Origin: CAWKZT01 sp963854565
Lineage (GTDB): Bacteria; Actinomycetota; Acidimicrobiia; Acidimicrobiales; JAHEJN01
Assembly: GCA_963854565.1 (NCBI GenBank)
Contig: CAWKZT010000009.1
Location: forward strand, 1-25,346
Reading direction: 5' to 3'
Length of the DNA: 25,346 nucleotides
Shown here in pieces: positions 15,117 through 23,534 of this stretch. Below the pieces are notes generated by a model that searched no databases, was not told where the DNA came from, and saw nothing but the letters and a program-made list of their open reading frames with translations. Both the position numbers and the translations under genes were made by a program. Positions within the stretch are counted from its first letter, which is position 1. Each line of letters opens with the position of its first letter.

Positions 15117-16167
15117 AATCCCCGGGGTCATAACGGCTGAAGAATTAGCAATTACCGCGGAAACCATCGCCGCCCGCCAGCTTCCCAACGGAATGATTCC
15201 GTGGTTCGAAGGTGGCCATGCTGATCCGTGGAACCACACCGAGGCCGCCATGGCCTTGGCCACCGTCGGGCGTATCGACGAGGCCGAACGGGCCTACCAA
15301 TGGCTGGCTGACGAACAGCACGATCACGGTGGCTGGCATCAGTACTACCTGGCCGACTCGATCGAAGAAGATAAGTTTGACGCCAACTGTGCGGCGTACA
15401 TCGCAACCGGCGTATTGCACCATCACACGCTCACCCGAGACGACGGCTTCTTAGAACGCATGTGGCCGGTCGTCGAGCGCGCTATCGGCTTCGTCCTCAC
15501 TTTACAGACGGCACGTGGCGAGGTTAAATGGGCCGCTCACCCCGATGGGACACCATGGGCGTTCGCTCTGCTCACCGGATCCTCAAGCATTTGCCATTCA
15601 TTGCGGGCAGCAATTTCGTTGGCCGAACAGGTCAATGAAACCCGACCTGGGTGGGAACTTGGTGCGGCCCGACTGGGTCATGCCATCCGAGAATCCCCCA
15701 AGGCATTCGCGGCCAAAGATCGCTGGGCCATGGATTGGTATTACCCGGTGCTTTCGGGAGCCCTTCCGATTGATGTTGCTCGCTCCCGATTAGCAAAGGA
15801 CTTTGACAAGTTCGTAATCGATGGCAAGGGCATCCGCTGTGTAAGTGATCAACCGTGGGTCACCGCCGCCGAAACATGCGAGTGTGCCATGGCTCACCTA
15901 GCCGTCGGCGATCGCTATATGGCACTCAAAATGTTCACCTGGGCCCAACATCTCCGCACCGAGCAAGGCGACTATTTCACCGGCATGGTCCATCCACAGA
16001 GCGAGACCTACCCCGACAACGAGCGGTCTACCTACACCGGAGCGGCCGTCATTTTGACGGCCGATGCGCTGAGCGCTACGACCCCAGCCAGTCGAATCCT
16101 GAGCGACCATTCGGCGCTTCCGGCGTTGATAGAGCTTCCCGGGGTTTCAGAGACCGCCACACCGTAG
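15103..16167 (+). CDS. Alpha/alpha-toroid (prenyltransferase/terpene-cyclase-like) protein
   Basis: This 354-residue protein is made of helical repeats resembling the alpha/alpha-toroid of squalene cyclases, prenyltransferases and some glycan-active enzymes. PNGMIPWFEGG, DPWNHTEAAMALA, HDHGGWHQYYL and FDANCAAYIATGVLHH are the clearest repeats. It lacks the DxDD or DDxx motifs of true terpene cyclases that I could recognise, so the fold name should not be taken as function. Either the ATG at 15103 or a GTG at 15094 could start it; both overlap the methyltransferase end. It is the third gene after GT4 and methyltransferase and converges with the M15 peptidase gene, leaving 18 bp. Confidence 0.72.
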   Translation: MLLPEIPGVITAEELAITAETIAARQLPNGMIPWFEGGHADPWNHTEAAMALATVGRIDEAERAYQWLADEQHDHGGWHQYYLADSIEEDKFDANCAAYIATGVLHHHTLTRDDGFLERMWPVVERAIGFVLTLQTARGEVKWAAHPDGTPWAFALLTGSSSICHSLRAAISLAEQVNETRPGWELGAARLGHAIRESPKAFAAKDRWAMDWYYPVLSGALPIDVARSRLAKDFDKFVIDGKGIRCVSDQPWVTAAETCECAMAHLAVGDRYMALKMFTWAQHLRTEQGDYFTGMVHPQSETYPDNERSTYTGAAVILTADALSATTPASRILSDHSALPALIELPGVSETATP

Positions 16168-16185
16168 GGGCCGGTTCTTGGCGAC

Positions 16186-16983
16186 TTAGTCAAGACCAAG
16201 AATTGCTCGCACATACGGCGGCACTCCGCCAAACATTGCCGTTGAGCCCTGCGTTGGCCGCGACGGCGTTGGTGGTGGAGCTAGAACACAGCTGAGTTGG
16301 CATTGAATCGTCTCGACCCCAACGTACACGAACTCCCATATCTCGGGATTGGGGCCATATTCACTCGTCGCCCCGGTTGGGTACGACGGCAACCAGCCGA
16401 AGTCTTTAACGTTGATGTAGTTGTCTTGGGTGAGCCACCTATAGCCATCGGAGGTACTCAGATCGACGGTGTACCCCGTGTGATGCTTCGAAAACCCGGG
16501 CGGGGCCACTAATTCCATAGTCGCAATAACGGTCTCATCTGCATCGCCTGCCGCAATACGTTCAGCCGATGCATGAAGTCGGGCACGAAACAGCAAACGT
16601 TGGTGGTCAACGGTGCGAAGCCCAAAATTGGGAGTGAGGGTAACGCCGTCTAGTTGCGCCGCCGCCATGAGCCCTTCAAAGGCGGCGGCTGCGGCGGGAT
16701 GCAACGGCACACCCGCCACCTCGACGCGTGGTCCGCCATAACCACCCCGCAATTTGTAGCCCTGTCGTTCGGCCAGTTCATAGATCTGTTCGTCGGCCGC
16801 TATGTTGCCAGTTATCCAGGGGTACAGCGACCGGGTCCGCACGCCATCAAGCTCGGCGCCATCGAACATTTCCAGCATCTGGTCCGGCGTCAACACGACC
16901 GCCGCTCCCCCGTCCGCACCGACGGGAGCGCTTGTTAGTGCCACCACAACGACTGCTAGCAAAAGACTCCGTATGACGGCCAT
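16186..16983 (-). CDS. Secreted M15B (VanY-like) D,D-carboxypeptidase family protein with altered zinc ligand
   Basis: The product is 265 residues with a signal peptide (residues 1 to about 23, a hydrophobic core ending in APVGA) and a C-terminal M15-like domain. M15B enzymes trim D-alanine from cell-wall peptides. The first zinc motif SKHHTGYTVD holds His167 and Asp174. The last motif, usually ExWH, reads EIWEF, so Glu217 replaces the third zinc-binding His. Glu can bind zinc, so it may still be active. It lies 6 bp after a methyltransferase gene in the operon with gtrA and converges with the toroid gene. Role in wall or glycan processing is inferred from the export signal. Confidence 0.75.
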   Translation of the reverse strand: MAVIRSLLLAVVVVALTSAPVGADGGAAVVLTPDQMLEMFDGAELDGVRTRSLYPWITGNIAADEQIYELAERQGYKLRGGYGGPRVEVAGVPLHPAAAAAFEGLMAAAQLDGVTLTPNFGLRTVDHQRLLFRARLHASAERIAAGDADETVIATMELVAPPGFSKHHTGYTVDLSTSDGYRWLTQDNYINVKDFGWLPSYPTGATSEYGPNPEIWEFVYVGVETIQCQLSCVLAPPPTPSRPTQGSTAMFGGVPPYVRAILGLD

Positions 16984-16989
16984 GATTCG

Positions 16990-17631
16990 TTACCTGATAC
17001 GCCGTAAAACTCGCAAGGAACCAGTCGCTGGTAACTCCTTGAAGTCACCTGACTCGATGGCCCGTAGGTAAAGTTCGTAGGGCGGTTGCCCGCCATCGGC
17101 AGGGTTGGGAAACACATCATGGATGAGCATGGTCCCATCGACCTTGAGCTTAGGAACCCAATTATCGAAGTCAGCATGAGCTGGTTCGTGCCCATGGCCG
17201 CCATCGATAAAGAGCAAAGCAAGCGGCGTTTCCCAGTTAGCGGCAATCGTGAGCGAATCACCGACAAGCGCTACGACAGTGCCTTCGAGTCCCGCGTCGT
17301 AAATGGTTTTACGAAACAACGGAAGAGTGTCCATTTTGTTTATACGCGAATCGACCAGGTCGGCTTCGTGGTGTTCCCAGCCCGCTTGGTTTTCTTCGGA
17401 TCCACGATGGTGATCGAGACCGTAAAGAATGGTGGACCGTGCTTCGGCGGCGGTGCCCAGATACAAGCCACTCTTGCCGCAGTAAGACCCAATCTCCAAA
17501 AAAGGGCCTGTGGTAGCGACCGAAGCGGCGGCGCCATACAAAGCCAAACCCTCATCGACTGGCATAAAGCCCCTAGCCGCTTCGGCAGCGGTCCGTCGCT
17601 CATCGGGCATCGGTGATGGCTCAGTGGTCAT
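16990..17631 (-). CDS. Class I SAM-dependent methyltransferase (Methyltransf_24-like)
   Basis: The product is 213 residues. FLEIGSYCGKSGLYLG at about residues 44-59 is the SAM-binding loop. LLFIDGGHGHEPAHADFDNW followed by LKVDGTMLIHDVF is the pattern of the family often found with glycan clusters. The start at 17631 overlaps the gtrA stop as ATGA; a longer open frame upstream would run into gtrA. It is the middle gene of gtrA, methyltransferase, M15 peptidase on the minus strand. Substrate unknown; modification of a sugar residue is the likeliest role given the neighbours. Confidence 0.82.
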   Translation of the reverse strand: MTTEPSPMPDERRTAAEAARGFMPVDEGLALYGAAASVATTGPFLEIGSYCGKSGLYLGTAAEARSTILYGLDHHRGSEENQAGWEHHEADLVDSRINKMDTLPLFRKTIYDAGLEGTVVALVGDSLTIAANWETPLALLFIDGGHGHEPAHADFDNWVPKLKVDGTMLIHDVFPNPADGGQPPYELYLRAIESGDFKELPATGSLRVLRRIR

Positions 17632-18071
17632 AAAGTTGCCTCTTGTTGAGCCGCGGCAAACAACAAACTGTCGAGAACAAAATACTTGGCAATCCACACC
17701 AGTCCGAACGCAAACAAACTGGCGCCGTTGATAGCCAGCCAGAAATCAGACCAGTTCCGGACCAGAGCGATGGTCAGCGTTGAAATCGCTGCGCCCAGTA
17801 AGGCCATAGCCCAAAACGGAACAATTTCGGCCCAAAGCTGATTCTGGCCACTCTTTCCCCATACCCAGTACCGATTAAGAAGGTAGGCCGGCAGGGCACC
17901 AACGGCGGCCGCTGCCAGGTTGGCCACAATCGCGTCCCAATTCATGAGCTGGTAGAACACAAAAAGTAACGTTTGCCCTAGAACCACCGAAATTACCGAA
18001 ACACCGGCGTAGCGCATGAGGCGCGTACCGTGATCATTGAAGAAGTCGGTGATGAGGTCGGTTGCTGCCAT
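17628..18071 (-). CDS. GtrA family membrane protein
   Basis: This 147-residue protein has four membrane segments (about residues 19-40, 45-63, 84-105, 112-137) and the GtrA-type features RYAGVSVISVVLGQ near the start and LLNRYWVWG after the second segment. GtrA proteins are thought to help move or use lipid-linked sugars at the membrane in glycan modification. It is the first gene of a three-gene minus-strand operon and overlaps the methyltransferase by ATGA. A GAGAG sequence about 8 nt before the ATG can serve as ribosome binding site. The 185 bp upstream hold its promoter, but no clear -35/-10 pair is visible. Confidence 0.85.
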   Translation of the reverse strand: MAATDLITDFFNDHGTRLMRYAGVSVISVVLGQTLLFVFYQLMNWDAIVANLAAAAVGALPAYLLNRYWVWGKSGQNQLWAEIVPFWAMALLGAAISTLTIALVRNWSDFWLAINGASLFAFGLVWIAKYFVLDSLLFAAAQQEATL

Positions 18072-18231
18072 AGCGATACTCTCAAAATCTTACCTATGGA
18101 TAGTTGTAATCTCCGGTTCTCGCTGAAATTCCGGCACAGCCACCCGAGCCAACCGAAGCGGTGACATAACTGGCTGGTACCGAATTCGTATTTATCGATG
18201 TAGCCGAATAGTTCACTCAGACACTTTTCCG

Positions 18232-18254
18232 CTATTGACCTTTGTGGCCAATAG
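18232..18254. other. Near-perfect inverted repeat after the GNAT gene
   Basis: CTATTGACC (18232-18240) and GGCCAATAG (18246-18254) pair over nine positions with one mismatch, which is a G-U wobble in the minus-strand RNA, around a 5-nt loop. It lies 2 bp after the GNAT stop. There is no T-run, so it may be a weak terminator, an RNA-stabilising hairpin or a protein-binding site. Confidence 0.4.
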
Positions 18255-18256
18255 GC

Positions 18257-18688
18257 CTAGCTGCCCTGGTAGCGGTAAACGTTGGTCTCTCGGGCGATAA
18301 AACCAAGGCGCTGGTAGAGGCGGTTGGCTGCTTCTCGGGATGGTCGCGATGTGAGATCGACACTTGTTGCTCCCGCCTCATTGGCCCGGGCTAGAGCAGC
18401 CAAGTTGAGCGCGGCACCGACCCCTTTGCCTCGTCCTCCGTCATCGACCACGACATCTTCGATCCAAGCTCGGACACCGGTAGGGATGCGAAATAGCGCC
18501 AGGGTGAGGGTCCCGATCATTACGCCATCGTCGGTGGCCATGAACAAAACCGAAGCATCCGATTCCACAATGAGCTGCAATTCCTCGGGTGTCGGCGGCG
18601 GATTCGAGCGCGACAATTGAGGAATCAGACGGTTCATCGCATCAACCAGTTCGTCGGTGACGGTGAGCGCCTCGTGGATTTCGATCAT
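18257..18688 (-). CDS. GNAT family N-acetyltransferase
   Basis: This 143-residue protein has the acetyl-CoA fold of the GNAT family. The sequence VRAWIEDVVVDDGGRGKGVGAALN includes the pyrophosphate-binding loop GRGKGVG at about residues 84-90. EAANRLYQRLGFIARETNVYRY is the usual C-terminal part. The substrate (small molecule or protein amine) is not evident. It is divergent from the PAC2 gene with 68 bp between starts and carries no linked partner. Confidence 0.88.
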   Translation of the reverse strand: MIEIHEALTVTDELVDAMNRLIPQLSRSNPPPTPEELQLIVESDASVLFMATDDGVMIGTLTLALFRIPTGVRAWIEDVVVDDGGRGKGVGAALNLAALARANEAGATSVDLTSRPSREAANRLYQRLGFIARETNVYRYQGS

Positions 18689-18703
18689 GGGCCGAGCATA
18701 GGC

Positions 18704-18717
18704 CAGCGGACCCGCTG
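18704..18717. promoter_or_regulatory. Inverted repeat in the GNAT/PAC2 divergent region
   Basis: CAGCGG and CCGCTG lie head to head with a 2-bp spacer, 15 bp upstream of the GNAT start and 39 bp upstream of the PAC2 start. The position suits an operator, but the arms are short and GC-rich, so chance is a real option. Confidence 0.25.
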
Positions 18718-18756
18718 AAGTCGCGACTAACGAGCCATTCGAGATACCGTGACAAG

Positions 18757-19617
18757 GTGATTCAGCCGGACATAGCGAACCTCACTTGGCATGACACCGA
18801 GATTCCCGAACAGCCGATCGTTGTCGTTGCTTTCGCGGGCTGGAACGACGCCGGCGACGCCGCGACGCAGGCGCTCAGTTTTCTCAAGAATCGCACCGAT
18901 GCCGTTCCCTTAGCTTCGCTGGACCCCGAACGATTTTTCGACTTCACCGTCGCTAGGCCTCACGTTGCTTTCGATGCCAGCGGACAACGCGAGATCACCT
19001 GGCCTAGCACCGAATTTTGTGTTGGTCATCTCGCCGGAAGTGAGACGCCGGTCATTTTTCTCGAAGGTGTCGAACCACAACTCCAGTGGCGTACATTTTG
19101 TGCTCAGGCCATCCAGGTAGCTCAAGCATGTGAGGCGCGCATGGTCGTAACGTTGGGGGCCCTGTTGGCCGATGTGCCACACACCCGCCCGGTGGCCGTA
19201 CATGGCACCACCGAGAGCGAAGAACTCGCACAGCGCCTTAATCTTTCGGCATCGGACTACGAGGGCCCAACCGGCATTATCGGTGTGCTTTCCACGATGT
19301 GCCGAGAAGCAGGCGTGCCTACAGCCTCTTTGTGGGCGTCGGTACCGTCCTATGTCCCTGGTGCCGGAAGTCCGAAAGCGGCGCTGGCGCTCATCGAACG
19401 TCTCCAACTGCTTCTCGACTTTGCTCTTCCCACGGTCGAACTCGAAATTGCCGCGGCGGCTTACGAGCGTCAGGTATCAGAACTCATCGCCGACGACGAT
19501 GAAACGGCAGCGTACGTCAGCCACCTCGAGAGCAACTATGACCACGCCTCGGTCGACGAAGAATCAGGCGACGCCCTGATTGAACAACTTGAGGATTTCC
19601 TCAAGTCGCAGGACTAG
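18757..19617 (+). CDS. PAC2 family protein
   Basis: This 286-residue protein belongs to the PAC2 family, named after proteasome assembly chaperone 2, which is widespread in actinobacteria and of uncertain function there. Visible family stretches are IVVVAFAGWNDAGDAATQAL near residue 20, VARPHVAFDASG, VVTLGALLADVPHTRPVAV, EGPTGIIGVLSTMCREAG and LWASVPSYVPGAGSPKAA. The C-terminal 50 residues are acidic and helical. The GTG start has no ribosome binding site and a -10-like TACCGT 6 bp before it, which would fit a leaderless transcript. The gene converges with the alpha/beta hydrolase, and their TAG stops overlap on the self-complementary CTAG. No proteasome genes are in view. Confidence 0.88.
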   Translation: MIQPDIANLTWHDTEIPEQPIVVVAFAGWNDAGDAATQALSFLKNRTDAVPLASLDPERFFDFTVARPHVAFDASGQREITWPSTEFCVGHLAGSETPVIFLEGVEPQLQWRTFCAQAIQVAQACEARMVVTLGALLADVPHTRPVAVHGTTESEELAQRLNLSASDYEGPTGIIGVLSTMCREAGVPTASLWASVPSYVPGAGSPKAALALIERLQLLLDFALPTVELEIAAAAYERQVSELIADDDETAAYVSHLESNYDHASVDEESGDALIEQLEDFLKSQD

Positions 19618-20465
19618 TTCTGCGGTAGGTGCGCGTCGACCCAAGTTGCTACCTGGTCGACAATTTCTTGCCAGTTTAGTTCGTTGTATATCTCGTGACG
19701 AAGGCCTTCGTGGATGACAACGTCGATGTCTTTACGACCTTCGAGGAACCGTGTGGACTTGGGCGGAACAAGTTCGTCGGCTGACCCGGCCATCGCCAAG
19801 GTCGGCACCCGAATATTGCCAATATTGGCCCGCACTATGTCTTGCGCCTGCTGCATCGCGTTGAGCAGGTCAAAGGTAGTCGATTTGTTTACCAAGAGGT
19901 CTGCGTCGTAGGCATCGCACACTGCCTGATCATGGGACAACACCTCGGTGGGTAGCGGCGACGGAATGCTCACGCTGCCAGCTAGTGGCGCCAACAACCC
20001 GGGAGCTTTTTCGATAGCCGCTTGATCAGACAGTCCAAGGATCGGCGGACCGCTGAGTACGAGCAAGTCCGGTTGGGGGCGGTCGCTCACAGCATAACGA
20101 ATGCTGGCCAGAGCACCCATTGAGTGGCCACACAAGACAACCGGAATACCGACCTGGCTTGCGACCTCTAAATGGTCCTGCACGTCGTCCAAGCAGTCGT
20201 CGAAGTGCGCCAGCCAACTGCGCTTGCCACCACTTTGACCGTGCCCCCGGTGATCGAACGAAACGACACCAAAGCCAGCATTGTTGAAGTGCTGCGCCAT
20301 GTGCTCATAGCGGCCCGAGTGTTCGTTAAGGCCGTGCACTAAAACAATGATTGCCTTGGGGTTCGCCACTGGCCACTCGCGGCGTACTTGGGACAAACCA
20401 TCGCGGGTAACACCCAGTTCGACGAGAGCGGTGGGCGGATAGCTGGTGGGTGACGGACTAGTCAT
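19614..20465 (-). CDS. Alpha/beta hydrolase, monoacylglycerol-lipase-like
   Basis: This 283-residue protein is a serine hydrolase of the S33/monoacylglycerol lipase group. The oxyanion stretch LVHGLNEHSGRYEHMA is at about residues 42-57 and SFDHRGHGQSGG follows. The nucleophile elbow GHSMGA has Ser115. The acid is in AGSADELVPP and the His in EGLRHEIYNE, so the triad is complete. Monoacylglycerol or a similar lipid ester is the likely substrate. I start at the ATG at 20465; the open frame continues upstream into the Nudix gene, which is not plausible. It begins 10 bp after the Nudix stop and ends the larE-glnD-Nudix run. Confidence 0.88.
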   Translation of the reverse strand: MTSPSPTSYPPTALVELGVTRDGLSQVRREWPVANPKAIIVLVHGLNEHSGRYEHMAQHFNNAGFGVVSFDHRGHGQSGGKRSWLAHFDDCLDDVQDHLEVASQVGIPVVLCGHSMGALASIRYAVSDRPQPDLLVLSGPPILGLSDQAAIEKAPGLLAPLAGSVSIPSPLPTEVLSHDQAVCDAYDADLLVNKSTTFDLLNAMQQAQDIVRANIGNIRVPTLAMAGSADELVPPKSTRFLEGRKDIDVVIHEGLRHEIYNELNWQEIVDQVATWVDAHLPQN

Positions 20466-20475
20466 GGTGGAAAGC

Positions 20476-21189
20476 CTAGGCGCCGTGCCCGGGACCTCCT
20501 GCCCCGCGCCATGGCTCGGGACGAGGTTCGTCGTAACGCACCTCGATAGGTTCGCCGCGAATGGCAGCGAAAGCCTGCGGACCCCACCGATCGGCACCAA
20601 TAGTGCGTTCGGGCAAGTTGTCTTCGGCGAAAAAGCCGACGTCCATGGTTTCGAGGGGGTGAGGCAACAACTCTCCCCCCTTTGCATGGCAATGAAACAC
20701 TATGGAGTAGAGCGGAATCCGGGTGAAACCCATACGCATGCCGTCAAACACGGAGAGGAGTTGGCGCACTTCGCAGTCGATCCCGGTTTCCTCTTTCACT
20801 TCTTTCACGGCCACCTCGGACGGCGAATAGCCCACATCGGCCCAACCAGTTGGATACAACCAGATACCGCTATCGGACCGTTGTACGAGCAGAATCTCGC
20901 CCTCGTCGTTGCCGACGATCGCTCCGACAGTGCACTTGGGTGTCACATAACCAGCGACACCATCGCCCACATTGCGGAGCCATTCTTCGACACGGGTTTC
21001 AGGGTCGATACCCTCGTCGATAGCGGCGCGAATATCCGCCGCAACTGCTAGTACCTCTTCAAACCGTTCTTGCTCATACAGGCTCTCGGTAAAACCGAGT
21101 CCAGTGCGAGCAATAGCCGATAGTGATTCACTCCAGCGCAGCAGTGTCGACTCGTCGACCTTGCCAAGCGTTGCGTCAGCTTCGTTCAT
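20476..21189 (-). CDS. Nudix hydrolase with Nudix_N domain
   Basis: This 237-residue protein has an N-terminal helical domain (LLRWSESLSAIARTGLGF, YEQERFEEVLAVAADI) like the Nudix_N domain. A Nudix hydrolase domain follows. The Nudix box runs from Gly115 to Ile137 (GWADVGYSPSEVAVKEVKEE and on). Key glutamates at 130, 133 and 134 are present. The first Glu of the consensus is Tyr121 and the Arg is Lys129. Members cleave nucleoside diphosphates linked to another group; the true substrate is unknown. The C-terminal tail is Pro/Gly-rich. The start overlaps the glnD stop as ATGA. Confidence 0.87.
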   Translation of the reverse strand: MNEADATLGKVDESTLLRWSESLSAIARTGLGFTESLYEQERFEEVLAVAADIRAAIDEGIDPETRVEEWLRNVGDGVAGYVTPKCTVGAIVGNDEGEILLVQRSDSGIWLYPTGWADVGYSPSEVAVKEVKEETGIDCEVRQLLSVFDGMRMGFTRIPLYSIVFHCHAKGGELLPHPLETMDVGFFAEDNLPERTIGADRWGPQAFAAIRGEPIEVRYDEPRPEPWRGAGGPGHGA

Positions 21190-23486
21190 GAGGAATCGAC
21201 CAACGTGGCGAGATGTTCAGTGATAGAGGTTTTAATTGCCGCTAGGCGCGTTTCGTCGCTGATCTTGTTGCCGTCCACATCGACAACATAGAACGAATCG
21301 ACAGCCTGTTCACCTAGTGTCTGCACTTTTGCGGTAGTTATATCGAGGTCAAGCTCAGAAATTGCCCGAGCCAAACGACAGAGCAGGCCAATGCTGTCGG
21401 TGGCGGAGACTTCGATAATGGTGGCCCGGTCGGAGGTGGCGTTGTCGACCCGAACCTGGGTGGGCACCACCGGAACGGGTGAAACTCGACGACTGGCATT
21501 TCCGTAGACGCTCTGACGTTCGTTTAGGCGGGTGAAGACTTTGATCTCTCCAGCCAGTGCCTTGACGATGTCATCGCTCAAACGGCCGGCATCTAATCCC
21601 GAGCGGCCGATCTCCACTCGGAAGACATGCAAGGCCATGTGGTCTTGAGAGTACAGGTCGGCCTGAAGAACATCGAGGCCATGCAACGCCAGGGTTCCGG
21701 CTACACGCCACAGCAGGGCCTGTGCGTCGGGCAGTACCACCGTCACGTGATTACCGTTCACCGCAATCGACAGAACGCCTCGTTGCATGACCGCCAACTG
21801 GGCCTCGGTCGGGAACGTAGGCTCCGTGACAACCGGTTCGTCAGAAGTAATGTGCACCGCAGCGCGCTCCACGAGTTCTCGCACTAGACCGGCCTTCCAG
21901 CGACTCCAGGCAGATGGCCCAGTGGCTATCGAATCGGCTTCGGTAAGCCCGTCGAGCAGTTGCAACAAGACCAGATCACCCACTTCATCGGCTACGAACG
22001 CAATCGTGGAATCGTCCCCGATATCGCGTCGGGTAGCAACGTCGGGCAACAGCAAATGGTGCTGACACATCGCGACCAAGAGTTGCGTATCGGCTTCGTT
22101 GTAACCCATACGCCGAGCAATAGGTGCAATCATTTCTACCCCGACAATGGTGTGGTCGCCGGGGTAACCCTTGCCTATGTCATGCAGTAGAGCACCGACA
22201 ACCAGAAGGTCGGGTCGGTCAACACGGTCGACCAGGCCGGCCGCGACGGCAGCGGTCTCGAGCAAGTGGCGGTCGACGGTAAAGCGGTGGTACGCATTGC
22301 GTTGCGGTCGGCTGCGGGTGGCCTTCCACTCGGGGATCATTCGATGAAGCAACTCCACATGATCGAGTGCTTCCAGCACGGGAACCGCGGCATGACCTTC
22401 GAGCAAGATCTGTTCAAAGAGTTCGCGAGCTTCTACGGGCCACGGTTCGGGTATGGGCGGAACTTCGGTAGCCAATATTTCAAGAACGGACCGCTCGATA
22501 GCTAACCCGTGTTGGGCCGCGGCCTGAGCCACCCGTAACACCAGTAACGGGTCGCGGGTGTCGGCCTCGGGTTCGAGAAGTAAGCCCCCATCCACGCTGC
22601 TCATGTGGTTCCCGAGCGGATGATGCTTCCCCGCCTTGGCCCAGCGATGGGGCCGATGAAGCAAACGGCGCCATATATCGTCGCTGGCCCACGAAATAGT
22701 GCGCCCGGCCGCCGCGACCGCGTACATGAGCACATCAGCATCGGCGTAGCCGAGTCGTTCGGCTACCGCATCTTGTTCTTCGAGTAACAGTAGGTTGGAT
22801 GACCGGCCGGTGGACCGGTGAAGTTCTACTCGCACGGCCAGAAGGGTCTCGTAGCTATCAAGCAAGGCAGCTTGATCGGTGGAAACATCGAGGTCGTCGG
22901 TGGCCATGGCCCACCCAATGGCATGAACGTCGCGAAGGCCACCACGGCCATCTTTGAGGTCGGGTTCGAGCATGAAGGCAACTTCGCCCGTAGTTTTGTG
23001 CCGCTCGGTGGTCCGTGCCTCAAGCATCGGGAGCCAAAGGCCTGCTTGTTGAACCCACTTTTCTGCGGCCAAGCCAGCTAGTTTCTCGCTGACCGATGGG
23101 TCTCCCGCAAGGTGGCGCATCGACAACAACGCTGTGGCGGTGTCAAGATCTTCTTTGGCCAGCGCGAGAGCTTGTCGGGGTGTGCGCACGGAGTGGCCCA
23201 ATTTTATGCCTTCATCCCACACGGGGTACCAAATATTGGCGGCAAGTTCCTCGACCTCGACGCCCTTTTCGTGCAACAACACCACATCGAGATCGCTGTT
23301 GGGGCTGAGTTCGGCCCGGCCGTACCCGCCGACGGCGACTAATGCCACCCCAGACTCTGGACCCTGAGCTTCGGCAAAGAGGTGGGCCAGCCATTCGTCG
23401 GCCCGGCGACTGTAGGTCCTACAAAACACCGTTCCTACCAGCGACGCGTCGGCGAAGAGTTCGGCGCGGTCGAAGTATTGTGGCAT
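21186..23486 (-). CDS. glnD: GlnD, PII uridylyltransferase/uridylyl-removing enzyme
   Basis: GlnD senses glutamine and modifies the PII signal protein (in actinobacteria often by adenylylation of GlnK). The 766-residue product has the four usual parts. The nucleotidyltransferase domain carries GGYGRAEL at 53-60 with catalytic Asp65 and Asp67. The linker contains KDGRGGLRDVH at 178-188. The HD phosphohydrolase domain has LLHDIGKG at 433-440. Two C-terminal ACT domains (about 590-650 and 690-760) bind glutamine. It is shorter than the E. coli enzyme (890), as in other actinobacteria. No glnB/glnK or amtB lies in this window. The ATG is preceded by AGG 8 nt upstream, and the gene is followed by the Nudix gene with an ATGA overlap. 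Confidence 0.95.
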   Translation of the reverse strand: MPQYFDRAELFADASLVGTVFCRTYSRRADEWLAHLFAEAQGPESGVALVAVGGYGRAELSPNSDLDVVLLHEKGVEVEELAANIWYPVWDEGIKLGHSVRTPRQALALAKEDLDTATALLSMRHLAGDPSVSEKLAGLAAEKWVQQAGLWLPMLEARTTERHKTTGEVAFMLEPDLKDGRGGLRDVHAIGWAMATDDLDVSTDQAALLDSYETLLAVRVELHRSTGRSSNLLLLEEQDAVAERLGYADADVLMYAVAAAGRTISWASDDIWRRLLHRPHRWAKAGKHHPLGNHMSSVDGGLLLEPEADTRDPLLVLRVAQAAAQHGLAIERSVLEILATEVPPIPEPWPVEARELFEQILLEGHAAVPVLEALDHVELLHRMIPEWKATRSRPQRNAYHRFTVDRHLLETAAVAAGLVDRVDRPDLLVVGALLHDIGKGYPGDHTIVGVEMIAPIARRMGYNEADTQLLVAMCQHHLLLPDVATRRDIGDDSTIAFVADEVGDLVLLQLLDGLTEADSIATGPSAWSRWKAGLVRELVERAAVHITSDEPVVTEPTFPTEAQLAVMQRGVLSIAVNGNHVTVVLPDAQALLWRVAGTLALHGLDVLQADLYSQDHMALHVFRVEIGRSGLDAGRLSDDIVKALAGEIKVFTRLNERQSVYGNASRRVSPVPVVPTQVRVDNATSDRATIIEVSATDSIGLLCRLARAISELDLDITTAKVQTLGEQAVDSFYVVDVDGNKISDETRLAAIKTSITEHLATLVDSS

Positions 23487-23534
23487 TACCGGAACCTTAC
23501 TGGTCGTGCCACAGTGCGGGCGAAAAATTGGCCG

